The notes: generated by a model not told the origin, from the sequence alone. A stretch of DNA of 64,000 nt from Variovorax sp. 770b2 (GCF_900115685.1 NZ_FOXJ01000007.1:62001-126000); one strand, 5' to 3'. Counted from the first letter of the stretch, positions 7,079 to 16,367 are shown. Translations and numbers: made by a program.

Positions 7079-9054
7079 TGTACTTCCAAATTCGTAAAGT
7101 CATATTGTGGCCGCGCAGCGAGGGACTTGATCCTCGCCTAGTTCATTTCGAAGCGGGGAAAGTCAACGTCATTAGCGGCGCTTCAAAAACAGGAAAATCT
7201 GCCGTTATCCCAATCATTGACTACTGCTTAGGATCCGATAGGTGCGGAATTCCTGTAGGGGTAATTCGTGAGTCGTGTGCTTGGTTTGGCATTGTGATTG
7301 ACACCATTGAGGGGCAAAAACTTTTAGCAAGACGAGAACCGGGCGACGCGCAATCTACGGGCGAAATGTTTCTTGCAGAAGCTGATTTTGTTGAGATACC
7401 GCATCGTATAGACAATAAAAATACGAACGTCGATATTGTCAAATCAGCATTAAATCGATTAGCTGGATTACCCAATCTCAGCTTCGAACCTGGAACCGAT
7501 ATAGGATACAAGAGTAGGCCAAGTTTTCGCGATCTTATGGCTTTTACGTTCCAGCCGCAAAACATAGTCGCGAATCCGGACGTAATGTTTTTCAAGGCAG
7601 ATACGACTGAGCATCGAGAAAAACTAAAAACAATTTTCCCCTATGTTCTTGGTACTGTAACCGCCGAGATCCTAGAGGCTAAACACCAGATCGACCATCT
7701 ATTTCGCTTGTTAAAGCGCAAAGAAGCTGACCTGAGAGCACTCGATGCAGCAGGCTCGGCTTGGCAGCGTGAAGGTCAGGCATGGATCCGCCAAGCAATT
7801 GAATATGGGCTCCTGCCATCGGGCCATCTTATTCCTTTCGACTGGTCGGGTATCGTAGAAAATCTCCGGCAAATTGCGCGCGTCGATCCCAAAAGCGCGC
7901 TGCCTACGCTCGAGGGGTTTGACACGGTTTTAGAGCGCCTAGCAATATTGCGAGCGGAAGAAACTAATCTTTCAATAAAATTGTCTGAGCATAGACAAAG
8001 GTTGCAAGAGCTCCGCCGCCTTGAAGAAAGCAGCGACGAGTACGGATCGGCAATGCGCGTTCAACGCGACCGGCTCTCTCTCTCGACGTGGATTCGCGAA
8101 TTATCCGAAGTCGAGCAAGACCCTGTTTTTGCTCTCACGGGAAGTGCGAGAGAGCAAATTGCTCATTTATGCGAAGCGCTGAACGGAATCGAAGTGCAAT
8201 TACGCTCTCACCCAGTCATGAATGAAACTGTTGGAAGAGAAACAATTCGCCAACGCCAAGCAACCCAATCTGTGCTCGACGAACTCAACGGTGTACGCGG
8301 AGAAACTCGCCTACTCGAAATTCAATCGAAACAAGTCCAAGATGCCGCGGCGTCACAGGATCGATTGGATCGATTTCTCGGCCGATTAGAAGAAGCATTG
8401 AGGCTTTACGACAAAGCGGATCAATCCGGAGAACTAATAACCGAGGTAAAAGTTCTTCGTGATCAGATCGCAGAACTGCAACGTGCTATCGCCGAGCACG
8501 AGACTGCTCGAAAACTAAGGAATGCCCTCGAACGCGTTGAAAATTTTGCAGGCAAATTGATCCCATTACTTGATGGTGAATGGCCTAACGATCCCATCAA
8601 ACTAATCATCAACGATTTGACCATCAAGGTGATTCGCGGTGCTAAAGACGTCTATCTTTGGGAGGTTGGCAGCGGAGCCAATTGGCTTGCTTACCACATT
8701 GCGATCACAACTGCTCTGCAGCGATATTTTCTCGAGGTGCCTCACCATCCTGTACCCGGATTGCTCATTTATGACCAACCGAGCCAAGTTTATTTCCCAG
8801 TTAAGCGAGTGGTTCGAGAAAATGAACCAGCAGAGGATTTGGATTGGCGCATGGAAGACGTAGCAGCTGTGCGAAAGGTATTCACGTTGCTAGATGCGGA
8901 GGTACATTTCGCTCAAGGTCGCTTACAGGTTATTGTTCTCGATCACGCCGATGAAGAAGTATGGGGTGGCCTACCAAATGTTCATGCCGTGGAAGAGTGG
9001 AGAGGCAAAGCAAAAGCCCTAGTCCCCCCAGCTTGGCTAGATTCCGGCTCCTGA
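7078..9054 (+). CDS. DUF3732-type ABC ATPase (SMC/Rad50-like) of an ABC-3C system
   Basis: 658 aa. Walker A is GASKTGKS at residues 34-41, after FEAGKVNVIS. A long charged helical region rich in E, R, L and Q follows (about 205-500) and looks like an SMC/Rad50 coiled coil. The ABC signature region is at about 530-540 (VGSGANWLAYH) and the Walker B region at 562-570 (LLIYDQPSQ), with D566-Q567 in the place of the usual DE; the DQPSQ form is the mark of DUF3732 proteins. A late VIVLDHADEE likely holds the switch histidine. No membrane segments, so not a transporter. In ABC-3C systems the ATPase is thought to sense invading nucleic acid or nucleoprotein and unleash the effector. Last gene of the operon, coupled by a 1-bp overlap. 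Confidence 0.85.
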   Translation: MYFQIRKVILWPRSEGLDPRLVHFEAGKVNVISGASKTGKSAVIPIIDYCLGSDRCGIPVGVIRESCAWFGIVIDTIEGQKLLARREPGDAQSTGEMFLAEADFVEIPHRIDNKNTNVDIVKSALNRLAGLPNLSFEPGTDIGYKSRPSFRDLMAFTFQPQNIVANPDVMFFKADTTEHREKLKTIFPYVLGTVTAEILEAKHQIDHLFRLLKRKEADLRALDAAGSAWQREGQAWIRQAIEYGLLPSGHLIPFDWSGIVENLRQIARVDPKSALPTLEGFDTVLERLAILRAEETNLSIKLSEHRQRLQELRRLEESSDEYGSAMRVQRDRLSLSTWIRELSEVEQDPVFALTGSAREQIAHLCEALNGIEVQLRSHPVMNETVGRETIRQRQATQSVLDELNGVRGETRLLEIQSKQVQDAAASQDRLDRFLGRLEEALRLYDKADQSGELITEVKVLRDQIAELQRAIAEHETARKLRNALERVENFAGKLIPLLDGEWPNDPIKLIINDLTIKVIRGAKDVYLWEVGSGANWLAYHIAITTALQRYFLEVPHHPVPGLLIYDQPSQVYFPVKRVVRENEPAEDLDWRMEDVAAVRKVFTLLDAEVHFAQGRLQVIVLDHADEEVWGGLPNVHAVEEWRGKAKALVPPAWLDSGS

Positions 9055-9153
9055 AGTTTAAAAATAAAAGCTTTCTCTATCCTCTATTTTTGATTCCGCT
9101 CTAGAGGCAATCTCCACTAAATTGACGCTTAAAGGCTTCTGAGCTAGGTCGAT

Positions 9154-9176
9154 ATAGTTGCGTTCGAATCAACTAT
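9154..9176. other. Weak inverted repeat after the ABC-3C operon
   Basis: ATAGTTG / CAACTAT, 7-bp arms with a 9-nt spacer, about 100 bp past the ATPase stop and near the point where the AT-rich composition ends. No T-run follows. It could be a poor terminator or a trace of the insertion junction; I cannot tell. No other structure is seen in 9055-9237. Confidence 0.25.
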
Positions 9177-9249
9177 CTTCTGCAAGATCACCCCTTTATC
9201 CGCAAAGGTATCCCCAAGACACTCCTCCTAACCCATCCAGGAGTGCCTC

Positions 9250-10452
9250 ATGCCAATCGCCTTACTCGCGCTGACCCTCAGCGCCTTCGCCATCGGGACG
9301 ACCGAGTTCGTCATCGTTGGCCTCATCCCCACGGTCGCTGCTGACCTGGGCATCGGCCTGCCCTCGGCCGGCCTTCTGGTCAGCCTCTACGCGCTGGGCG
9401 TCGCCATCGGCGCGCCGGTGCTCACCGCCCTCACGGGCAAGCTGCCGCGAAAGGCGCTGCTGCTTGGGCTCATGGCCCTCTTCACGATCGGCAATCTGCT
9501 GGCGTGGAAGGCACCGAGCTATGAATCGCTGGTGGCCGCGCGCATCCTCACGGGCCTGGCGCACGGGGTGTTCTTCTCGATCGGCTCGACCATCGCCACG
9601 GGCCTCGTGCCCAAGGAAAAGGCGGCCAGCGCCATCGCGATCATGTTCACCGGGCTCACGGTGGCACTGGTCACGGGCGTGCCGCTGGGCACGTTCATCG
9701 GGCAGCACTTCGGCTGGCGCGAGACCTTCCTGGCCGTGTCCGCGCTGGGCGTCATCGCCTTCATCGGCAGCTGGATCTTCATTCCCAACAACATCCGCCA
9801 CACGCCGCCGGCCTCGCTCGCGCAGCAGGCCAAGGTGCTGGCCGAGCCGCGCCTCTTGCTGGTGTATGCCAAGACGGCCATCGGCTACGGCGGCTCGTTC
9901 ATTCCGTTCACGTTTCTCGCGCCGATCCTTACCGACGTGTCGGGCTTCAGTGCCGGCTCGGTGGGCTGGGTGATGCTGGTCTATGGTGTGTCGGTGGCGG
10001 TGGGCAACATCTGGGGCGGCAAGCTGGCCGACCGCATGGGGCCGGTGCCGGCGCTGAAGATCATCTTCGCGCTGCTGGCCGCGGTGCTGCTGGTCTTCAA
10101 CTTCGCGGCGCCGCACAAGTGGCCCGCACTGGTGGCCGTGCTGATGTGGGGCGCGGTCGCCTTCGGCAACGTGCCGGGGCGGCAGGTGTATGTGGTCAAG
10201 CAAGCCGAACGCTTCACGCCGCAGGCGGTCGATGTGGCCTCGGGCCTGAACATCGCGGCCTTCAACCTGGGCATTGCCCTGGCAGCCTGGGCCGGCGGCC
10301 TGATCGTGACGCACCTGGGCCTCATGCACACGCCCTGGATCGGCGCACTGGTGGTGCTGGTGTCGCTGGGCCTCACGTACTGGAGCGGCGCGCTGGACCG
10401 CCGCGCGGGCATCCCGGTTCGCGCTTCCGGGCCGGTGCCGGTCGGCCACTGA
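9250..10452 (+). CDS. MFS drug/sugar exporter (DHA1, YdhP/AraJ-like)
   Basis: 400 aa, 12 predicted membrane segments. The start is at ATG 9250 after AGGAG at 9239-9243. The first segment carries [19 protein letters not shown], the conserved opening of the YdhP/AraJ branch of the major facilitator superfamily; the loop between segments 2 and 3 has the degenerate [11 protein letters not shown]. Probably a proton-driven exporter of small molecules in the inner membrane. It is followed 64 bp later by dkgB on the same strand. The boundary with the AT-rich island lies just upstream, so this is the first host-like gene after it. Confidence 0.87.
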   Translation: MPIALLALTLSAFAIGTTEFVIVGLIPTVAADLGIGLPSAGLLVSLYALGVAIGAPVLTALTGKLPRKALLLGLMALFTIGNLLAWKAPSYESLVAARILTGLAHGVFFSIGSTIATGLVPKEKAASAIAIMFTGLTVALVTGVPLGTFIGQHFGWRETFLAVSALGVIAFIGSWIFIPNNIRHTPPASLAQQAKVLAEPRLLLVYAKTAIGYGGSFIPFTFLAPILTDVSGFSAGSVGWVMLVYGVSVAVGNIWGGKLADRMGPVPALKIIFALLAAVLLVFNFAAPHKWPALVAVLMWGAVAFGNVPGRQVYVVKQAERFTPQAVDVASGLNIAAFNLGIALAAWAGGLIVTHLGLMHTPWIGALVVLVSLGLTYWSGALDRRAGIPVRASGPVPVGH

Positions 10453-10516
10453 TTTCCGATTTCTTTCTTCTTCTTTCTGTCTTTCTTTTTTTCAACGCAC
10501 AAAGGACAACTCAGCC

Positions 10517-11338
10517 ATGACAACGAACAACAACGCCACCATCCCCGCCTTCGGCCTCGGCACCTTCCGCCTGAAGGGCCAGGTGGTGATCGACTCGGTG
10601 AAGAACGGCCTGGACGTGGGCTACCGCGTGGTCGACACGGCGCAGATCTACGGCAACGAGGCCGAGGTGGGCCAAGCCATTGCCGAAAGCGGCGTGGCGC
10701 GCAAAGACCTGTTCATCACCACCAAGATCTGGACGGACAACTACGCCAAGGACAAGCTGGTGCCCAGCCTGAAGGCGAGCCTCGCCAAGCTGCGCACCGA
10801 TCACGTCGACCTCACGCTCATCCACTGGCCCTCGCCCGGCAACGCCGTGCCCGTCGCCGAATTCATGGGCGCGCTGGCCGAGGCCAAGGCGCTGGGGCTC
10901 ACGAAGCGCATCGGCGTGTCGAACTTCAACATCGCGCTCATGAAGGAAGCGATTGCGGCCGTGGGCGCGGAGAACATCGCCACCAACCAGATCGAGCTGC
11001 ACCCGTACCTGCAGAACCGCAAGGTGGCCGAGTTCGCCAAAAGCCAAGGCATTCACATCACCTCGTACATGACGCTGGCCTACGGCAAGGTAATTGCCGA
11101 CCCGGTGATCGAGGCGATTGCCAAGGCGCACGACGCCACCACCGCGCAGGTCACGCTGGCCTGGGCGATGCAGCTGGGCTACGCGGTGATTCCGTCGTCC
11201 ACCCAGCGCGCGAACCTCCAGGGCAACCTGAAGGCGCAGCACCTGAAGCTCTCGGACGCCGAGATGGCGCAGATCGCCGCGCTCGAGCGCAACGAGCGCC
11301 TCACCGACCCGGCCGGCCTCGCGCCGGCGTGGGACTGA
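10517..11338 (+). CDS. dkgB: 2,5-diketo-D-gluconate reductase B-like aldo/keto reductase
   Basis: 273 aa, cytoplasmic NADPH-dependent reductase of the AKR superfamily. The catalytic tetrad is visible: D40 and Y45 in [10 protein letters not shown]70 in TTKIW and H103 in LIHWP. The nucleotide-binding end has [16 protein letters not shown]. coli DkgB reduces 2,5-diketogluconate and methylglyoxal; either or other aldehydes could be substrates here. AAAGGA near 10501 serves as ribosome site. The 64-bp gap to the MFS gene holds a long all-pyrimidine tract except one G (about 10454-10493). It may form a unit with the exporter and the following two genes. Confidence 0.87.
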   Translation: MTTNNNATIPAFGLGTFRLKGQVVIDSVKNGLDVGYRVVDTAQIYGNEAEVGQAIAESGVARKDLFITTKIWTDNYAKDKLVPSLKASLAKLRTDHVDLTLIHWPSPGNAVPVAEFMGALAEAKALGLTKRIGVSNFNIALMKEAIAAVGAENIATNQIELHPYLQNRKVAEFAKSQGIHITSYMTLAYGKVIADPVIEAIAKAHDATTAQVTLAWAMQLGYAVIPSSTQRANLQGNLKAQHLKLSDAEMAQIAALERNERLTDPAGLAPAWD

Positions 11339-11357
11339 TCGATCGGCAGGCCACACG

Positions 11358-11693
11358 ATGAACGACGACAAGACCCTGCCGCCGTTCGCCGGCCGCACGT
11401 TCGAAGTGCGCTACGGCGAGACGATGACCGCGCTGAACATCTACGCGGCCGACGGCCAGACGATGCGCTACGAAGTCACGGCCGGCCCCTTCAAGGGCGC
11501 GACGGCCGAGGTGCGCTACCAGGCCGAGGCGCTCGGCCCCGGGCTCTATGCGCTCTCGTGGCAGGAGGCCGACCAGGGCACGGTGGTGCATGTCGACGAC
11601 TTCGAAGGCGGCCACTCGCGCTCTTACTACACGACGGCCGGGCACGACTTCGTGCGCATGGCCGGCACGCTGCGCGAGGTGGCTGCGGCATGA
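11358..11693 (+). CDS. MoaF-like / lipocalin-fold protein
   Basis: 111 aa. The sequence is all short beta-strand-like stretches: GRTFEVRYGETMTALNIYA, MRYEVTAGPFKGATAEVRYQ, LYALSWQEADQGTVVHVDDF and a late FVRMAGTLREV. This matches small MoaF-related domains, in which the pattern SWQE...TVVHVxDxE is typical. The biochemical role of the family is not settled, and the name comes from a molybdenum cofactor locus; there are no other cofactor genes here. It overlaps the next gene by 4 bp (ATGA), so the two are coupled. Confidence 0.65.
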   Translation: MNDDKTLPPFAGRTFEVRYGETMTALNIYAADGQTMRYEVTAGPFKGATAEVRYQAEALGPGLYALSWQEADQGTVVHVDDFEGGHSRSYYTTAGHDFVRMAGTLREVAAA

Positions 11694-12694
11694 CCACCAC
11701 CTCACTTCAACGGCTGGTCGCCACCAACGGCAGCGGCCCGAGCATCGGGCTCGAACTGCCGCTGGACAACGACTGGTCGCCCGCGGGCGACACCGCGCGC
11801 CGTGCCGCAGGCCGGCCGTTCGGCGTGCCCGACATCGCGCAGCACGCCACGCTGGCGAAGCTGGCCGACCGGCTGGGCTTTCGCGCGCTGTGGGCACGCG
11901 ACGTGCCGCTGTACGACCCGGCCTTCGGCGATGCCGCGCAGGTGTTCGAGGTGTTCAGCTACCTGGGCTACCTGGCGGGCGTGACCGAGCGCATCTTGCT
12001 GGGCACCGCCGCCGTGGTGCTGCCGCTGCGCGAACCCGTGCTCACGCTGAAGTCGGCCGCCACGGTCGACCACCTGAGCAATGGCCGGCTGATGCTGGGC
12101 GTGGCGAGCGGCGACCGGCCGGTGGAGTACCCGATCTTCGGGCGCGACTACGCCTCGCGCGGCGAGCGCTTTCGGGAGCAGGTGGCGATGGTGCGCGACT
12201 GGGGTACCGGAGAAAGGTCCGCATTGCCCGAAGGCATCGCGCTGCTGCCGCGTCCGCAGCCGCACCCGCTGCCGCTGCTGGTGGCCGGCCTCGCGCAGCA
12301 GACGCCCGACTGGATCGGCACGCACATGGACGGTTGCCTCGCCTACCCCGGCACGCCGGAAGACCACGCGCGGCGTTCGGCGCAATGGCGTGCGCTGGCG
12401 GGCGAGCACAAGCCCTACGTGAGCTTCATCCACCTCGACCTGGCGGACGATGCCGATGCGCCGCTGGAGCGCTACCGCTTCGGCGGGCGCATGGGGCGCC
12501 ACGCGCTCATCGCCGAACTGGCCGCGCTGCATGCGGCGGGCGTGCAGCACGTGGGTCTGCATCTGCGGCGCAACCGGCGGCCGATTGCGGAAACGATGGA
12601 AGAGATTGCGCAGTTCGTGCTGCCGGTATTCCATGCGGAAGCCGGCATGCGCCGGTCGGAAGAAGACGACGCCGTCGCGGCCGTCGCGGTGTAA
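11690..12694 (+). CDS. LLM-class flavin-dependent oxidoreductase
   Basis: 334 aa, bacterial luciferase-like monooxygenase fold. Recognisable parts are HATLAKLADRLGFRALWARDVPLYDP near the N-terminus, LGTAAVVLPLREPVLTLKSAATVDHLSNGRL split across the barrel core (typical of F420/FMN-dependent LLM enzymes), and GVASGDRPVEYPIFG. The start at the ATGA overlap with the MoaF-like gene is preferred over longer frames, which run antisense-like through that gene. Substrate unknown. Likely uses FMN supplied by a reductase elsewhere. Confidence 0.85.
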   Translation: MTTTSLQRLVATNGSGPSIGLELPLDNDWSPAGDTARRAAGRPFGVPDIAQHATLAKLADRLGFRALWARDVPLYDPAFGDAAQVFEVFSYLGYLAGVTERILLGTAAVVLPLREPVLTLKSAATVDHLSNGRLMLGVASGDRPVEYPIFGRDYASRGERFREQVAMVRDWGTGERSALPEGIALLPRPQPHPLPLLVAGLAQQTPDWIGTHMDGCLAYPGTPEDHARRSAQWRALAGEHKPYVSFIHLDLADDADAPLERYRFGGRMGRHALIAELAALHAAGVQHVGLHLRRNRRPIAETMEEIAQFVLPVFHAEAGMRRSEEDDAVAAVAV

Positions 12695-12697
12695 GGC

Positions 12698-13075
12698 CTA
12701 TTCGGCGGCCACCGGCCCGCTCTTCTTCTGCGCGGAGATGGCGGCAGGCTTGATGTGCAGCGCGTTCAGCGCATCGCACTCGGTCTTCAACTCGGCCGCG
12801 ACCTTCTCGGGCGCCACGCGCAGCTCGACGATGTCGCGCTCGCCGACGCAGTGGCCATCGAGCCGCACGTAGATGCGCTTGAAGTCGACGCCCAGCGCCT
12901 TGGCCACATCGCGCAGGCACTCGGGCAAGGTCACGAAGCCGCTGTTCTTGTAGGAGCTGGGAGGAATCACGCCCTTGGAGCGCGGCGCGCGAACCGAATA
13001 AGCGAACGAGGCGCCCTCGGCCCGCAACTCCACGACGGGCTGCAGGTTGCGTTGGACTTCCTCGGGGCGCTTCAT
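12698..13075 (-). CDS. Hypothetical protein
   Basis: 125 aa, convergent with the LLM gene (3 bp between stops). The core reads VVELRAEGASFAYSVRAPRS, then GFVTLPECLRDVAKALGVDF, YVRLDGHCVGERDIVELRV and a charged helical end ALHIKPAAISAQKKSG. It begins at the first ATG, MKRPEEVQRN. No signal peptide or membrane segment. I do not recognise the family. The gene is in host-like base composition. Confidence 0.6.
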   Translation of the reverse strand: MKRPEEVQRNLQPVVELRAEGASFAYSVRAPRSKGVIPPSSYKNSGFVTLPECLRDVAKALGVDFKRIYVRLDGHCVGERDIVELRVAPEKVAAELKTECDALNALHIKPAAISAQKKSGPVAAE

Positions 13076-13123
13076 GGGGGCAGTTTAAGTGCGGCACGGG
13101 CGGTCGCAGCGGCCGCACCGGTC

Positions 13124-13177
13124 ATGGCGGTCATCGCGATCACGGCAGTCATGGCAGTCATGGCGGTCATGGCGGCC
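13124..13177. repeat. Six imperfect 9-bp tandem repeats, intergenic
   Basis: Units of the form ATGGCGGTC (ATGGCGGTC, ATCGCGATC, ACGGCAGTC, ATGGCAGTC, ATGGCGGTC, ATGGCGGCC) occupy the space between the ends of the hypothetical gene and the LysR gene, just upstream of the former on its strand. Seen directly. Whether the repeat affects expression is unknown. Confidence 0.8.
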
Positions 13178-13195
13178 ATTCACGCGGCGAGTCCG

Positions 13196-14131
13196 TCAGC
13201 GGCTGCCCGGTTTCTTGCGCGCCGGCCCGGTCGCCGCGGGCTTGTCGCGGCGGGCGTGCAGGAGCATGTCGTAGAACAGCCGGGCGGCCGGCATCAGCTC
13301 CCGGCCGCGCCGCTTGATAAGGCCGATCACGCGGGTGACCTTGGGGTCTTCGAGCGGAATGCTGATGAGCCCCGAATGCCCCTTGGGCGGCATCGCCAGG
13401 CGCGGCACCACGCCCAGGCCCAGGCCCGCTTCCACGAGGCTCACGAGTGCCGGCACATGCCGCACTTCGCAGATCCACTGCGGCTTGTTCTCCACATGGC
13501 TGAGCGCCTGGTCGATGAGAAAGCGGTTGCCGCTGCCCTGCGCGATGGTGACGTACTCGTGCTCCGCCAGTTCGGCCCACGTCACCCGCCGGTGCTTTGC
13601 GAGCGGGTGCCCCGCGGGGCACGCGACGACGAAGCGCTCTTCGAGCAGGGGCTCGAAGTCGATGTCGGACTCCTGCGTGCCGATGTAGGTGAGGCCGAAG
13701 TCGGCATCGCCCCTTGCAACGGCCACCAGGATCTCCGCGGACGATTCGTCGATGAGGCGGATGCGCACGCGCGGGTACGCGGCATGGAAGCGCTTGATGG
13801 CCACCGGCAAAAAGTAGCCGACCGCCGACGGCACGCAGGCGATGGTCACCTGCCCCGAGATGCGCTCGGTCGTGTCCTTGATGCCGACGAGCGCGTCTTC
13901 CAGCTCGCGCATCACGTTGCGGGCCTTGGGCACGAAGGCGCGCCCCACGGTCGTGAGCTCGACCTTGCGCGTGGTGCGGCTGAAGAGCTTCACGCCCAGC
14001 GCCGCCTCGAGCTTGTCGATGCGGCGGGACAGCGCGGACTGCGACAGGTGCAGGTTGTCCGAGGCCGCGCGAAAGCTCGCGAAGTCGGCCACCGACAGGA
14101 AGGCGCGGAGGTCCGCCAGATCGAAATTCAT
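13196..14131 (-). CDS. LysR-family transcriptional regulator
   Basis: 311 aa. N-terminal winged helix-turn-helix at 1-60 (DLADLRAFLSVADFASFRAA, NLHLSQSALSRRIDKLEAAL, LGVKLFSRTTRKVELT), then a periplasmic-binding-protein-like effector domain (VTIACVPSAVGYFLP onward). Start chosen at MNFDLADLR, where the family begins. It is transcribed divergently from the Bug receptor/dehydrogenase operon with 121 bp between, a classic layout for a LysR protein controlling the neighbouring operon in response to its substrate. The AT-rich patch around 14153-14166 is a plausible T-N11-A binding site. Confidence 0.92.
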   Translation of the reverse strand: MNFDLADLRAFLSVADFASFRAASDNLHLSQSALSRRIDKLEAALGVKLFSRTTRKVELTTVGRAFVPKARNVMRELEDALVGIKDTTERISGQVTIACVPSAVGYFLPVAIKRFHAAYPRVRIRLIDESSAEILVAVARGDADFGLTYIGTQESDIDFEPLLEERFVVACPAGHPLAKHRRVTWAELAEHEYVTIAQGSGNRFLIDQALSHVENKPQWICEVRHVPALVSLVEAGLGLGVVPRLAMPPKGHSGLISIPLEDPKVTRVIGLIKRRGRELMPAARLFYDMLLHARRDKPAATGPARKKPGSR

Positions 14132-14252
14132 GCGTTGGCTGCAAGAGTAGAGCGAATATTTGCAATTTACACCGACTCCACTCGTCACGATCATTCAGCC
14201 CTGACTCGCAGCCAGCCGCAACGAAGGCGGCATGAACAACAAGGAGACATGG

Positions 14253-15275
14253 ATGAGTATCTGGCCCCGCACCGGCCGTCGCCCCCGACGCCCGCTTCTT
14301 CTGCCCGCCGCGCGCCGCGTGATCGGGTTCGCGTCCATCGCCGTGATGACGGCCATCGCGCCGCTGGCCCACGCCGCCGCCTGGCCGGACAAGCCCGTGC
14401 GCCTGGTGGTGCCCTACGGCCCCGGCGGCAGTTCCGACGTGATTGCGCGCCTGCTTGCCAACGAGATGGGAAAGATCCTCGGGCAGGCGGTGGTGGTCGA
14501 CAACAAGGCGGGGGCGTCGGGAATCATCGCCATGCAGGAGGTGGCGCGCGCCGCGCCCGATGGCTACAACGTGGTGCTGGGCCACGTCGGCACGCTGGCG
14601 GTGAACCCGGCGATGTTCGCCAAGCTGCCCTATCGCGATGAAGACTTCTCGCCGGTCGTGCTGCTGGCCAAGGTGCCGATGGTGTTCGCGGTCGGGGCCA
14701 AGGTGCCGGCGCAGACGCTGGCGGAATTCGTGGCGCTGGCCAAGGCGCAGCCGGGCAAGCTGAACTACGGCTCCGCGGGCAACGGCAGCGCGGGCCACCT
14801 GGCGTTCGAGATGCTGAAAGTCACCACCGGCATCGACGTGACGCACGTGCCCTACAAGGGCACCGGCGCGCAGCTGAACGACCTGTTGGCGGGCAACACC
14901 GACGCGGCCTCCGCGGGGCCGCCGGGCTTCGTCGCGCAGGCCAAGGCGGGCAAGCTCAAGATCATCGCGAGCGGTTCACCGCAGCGGCTCGCGGCGCTGC
15001 CCAACGTGCCCACAGTGGCCGAGCTCGGCTATCCGGGGTTCGACAGTTCGCAGTGGTTCGGGATTCTTGCCCCCGCCCACACCCCGCCCGAAATAGTCAC
15101 GCGCCTGCACGACGCGGCCGTCAAGGCGCTGAACATTCCCGCGGTCCGCGCACGCCTGGAAGACGAGGGCAGCACCGCATCGCCGATGGCCCCCGCGGAG
15201 TTCGCGAAGTTCATCAAGACCGAGCGCGAGCGGTGGAGCACCGTGGTGCGCAAGGCCGGCCTGAAGGCCGAGTGA
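14253..15275 (+). CDS. Bug/TctC-family tripartite tricarboxylate receptor
   Basis: 340 aa periplasmic solute-binding protein. The ATG at 14253 has AAGGAG 6 bp upstream (14241-14246) and is preferred over the in-frame ATG at 14232. An arginine-rich N-terminus and hydrophobic stretch ending APLAHAAAWP is the signal peptide. The mature start PDKPVRLVVPYGPGGSSDVI is the hallmark of Bug proteins, as is VPYKGTGAQLNDLLAG. Bug proteins bind carboxylates; most in Burkholderiales have no dedicated membrane partner, and none is next to this gene. First gene of an operon with an Ldh-family dehydrogenase, so the ligand may be a hydroxy- or ureido-acid oxidised by that enzyme. Confidence 0.92.
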   Translation: MSIWPRTGRRPRRPLLLPAARRVIGFASIAVMTAIAPLAHAAAWPDKPVRLVVPYGPGGSSDVIARLLANEMGKILGQAVVVDNKAGASGIIAMQEVARAAPDGYNVVLGHVGTLAVNPAMFAKLPYRDEDFSPVVLLAKVPMVFAVGAKVPAQTLAEFVALAKAQPGKLNYGSAGNGSAGHLAFEMLKVTTGIDVTHVPYKGTGAQLNDLLAGNTDAASAGPPGFVAQAKAGKLKIIASGSPQRLAALPNVPTVAELGYPGFDSSQWFGILAPAHTPPEIVTRLHDAAVKALNIPAVRARLEDEGSTASPMAPAEFAKFIKTERERWSTVVRKAGLKAE

Positions 15276-15320
15276 ATCCGAAGGCCCTGACCCTCACATC
15301 GACATCAACGCAACGACACC

Positions 15321-16367
15321 ATGAACAGCATCACCGCAGAAAAAACCACGCTCAGCGAATCCGAACTGATGGCGCTCGGCACCCGGGCCTTCACGGGCCT
15401 GGGCCTCGAACCGAAGGACGCGCACGACGTGGCGCGCATCCTGGTCATGGCCGATCTCTTCGGCCTCTCGACGCACGGCCTGAGCCGCATCGAGTCTTAC
15501 GGCGAGCGGCTGGCCGTGAAGGGCATCAAGGCGCGGCCCCGCATCACGGTCGAGCAGGTGGCGTCGGCCATGGTGCGCGTCGATGGCGACAACGGCGTGG
15601 GCCCGCTGGTGGGCATGCGCGCGCTCGAAGCGGCCATGGCCACGGCGAAGCAGACCGGGGTCGGCATCGCCTTTGCGCGGGGCAGCAACCATTTCGGGCC
15701 CGTCTCGCCCTACTCGCTCATCGCGGCGGAGGCGGGCTTCGCGAGCATCATCGGCAGCAACGCCACCACGACGATCGCTCCGTGGGGCGGCAGCGATGCG
15801 CGGCTGGGCAACAGCCCGGTCGGTTTCGGGGTGCCGAACCCGGGCGGCAAGCCGTTCATGCTGGACATGGCCATCAGCGTGGTGGCGCGCGCGAAGATCC
15901 GCAACGCGCTCAAGCGCGGCGAAGCGATCCCCGACAGCTGGGCCACCGACAAGGCCGGCCGCGCGACGACGGACCCGGCCGCGGCGCTGGACGGTTTCCT
16001 GCTGCCCATCGGCGGACACAAGGGCTACGGCCTCGCGCTGATCGTGGACATGTTCGCGGGCCTGCTCTCGGGCGCGGCGTACCTCACGCATGTGAAGTCG
16101 TGGGTCGATGCGCCCGATGAGCCACAGAACCTGGGGCACTTCTTCATCCTCATCGACACGCGGCACCTGGGCTCTACCGCGTGGCTGGCCGAGCGCATGA
16201 ACGATTTCGCGGCGATCCTGCACGACAGCCCGCCGGCGGATGCATCGCGCCCAGTGCTCGTGCCTGGAGAAATCGAGCTAAACAACCTCGCACGCCACCG
16301 GCGCGATGGCCTCGCGCTGGACCCGGCCGTGCTCGCATTGCTCGAACAACACGCGGCCAACGCATGA
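15321..16367 (+). CDS. Ldh-family (malate/L-lactate/ureidoglycolate) dehydrogenase
   Basis: 348 aa NAD(P)-dependent oxidoreductase of the type-2 malate/lactate dehydrogenase family, unrelated in fold to Rossmann dehydrogenases. Typical elements: DLFGLSTHGLSRIESYGERL, VDGDNGVGPLVGMRALEAAM, RGSNHFGPVSPYSLIAAEAG with the catalytic histidine, TTTIAPWGGSDARLGNSPVG, and GGHKGYGLALIVDMFAGLLSG. Substrates in the family include malate, sulfolactate, ureidoglycolate and delta-1-pyrroline-carboxylates; the sequence alone does not decide. It overlaps the following binding-protein gene by 4 bp. Confidence 0.92.
   Translation: MNSITAEKTTLSESELMALGTRAFTGLGLEPKDAHDVARILVMADLFGLSTHGLSRIESYGERLAVKGIKARPRITVEQVASAMVRVDGDNGVGPLVGMRALEAAMATAKQTGVGIAFARGSNHFGPVSPYSLIAAEAGFASIIGSNATTTIAPWGGSDARLGNSPVGFGVPNPGGKPFMLDMAISVVARAKIRNALKRGEAIPDSWATDKAGRATTDPAAALDGFLLPIGGHKGYGLALIVDMFAGLLSGAAYLTHVKSWVDAPDEPQNLGHFFILIDTRHLGSTAWLAERMNDFAAILHDSPPADASRPVLVPGEIELNNLARHRRDGLALDPAVLALLEQHAANA

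Noticed and set aside
9154-9176. tRNA remnant with a T-loop-like TTCGAAT
   Set aside because: Only a short hairpin with TTCGAAT is present; no acceptor or anticodon arm can be built around it.
13124-13177. CRISPR-like repeat array
   Set aside because: Units are 9 bp, directly adjacent and without spacers; it is a simple tandem repeat.
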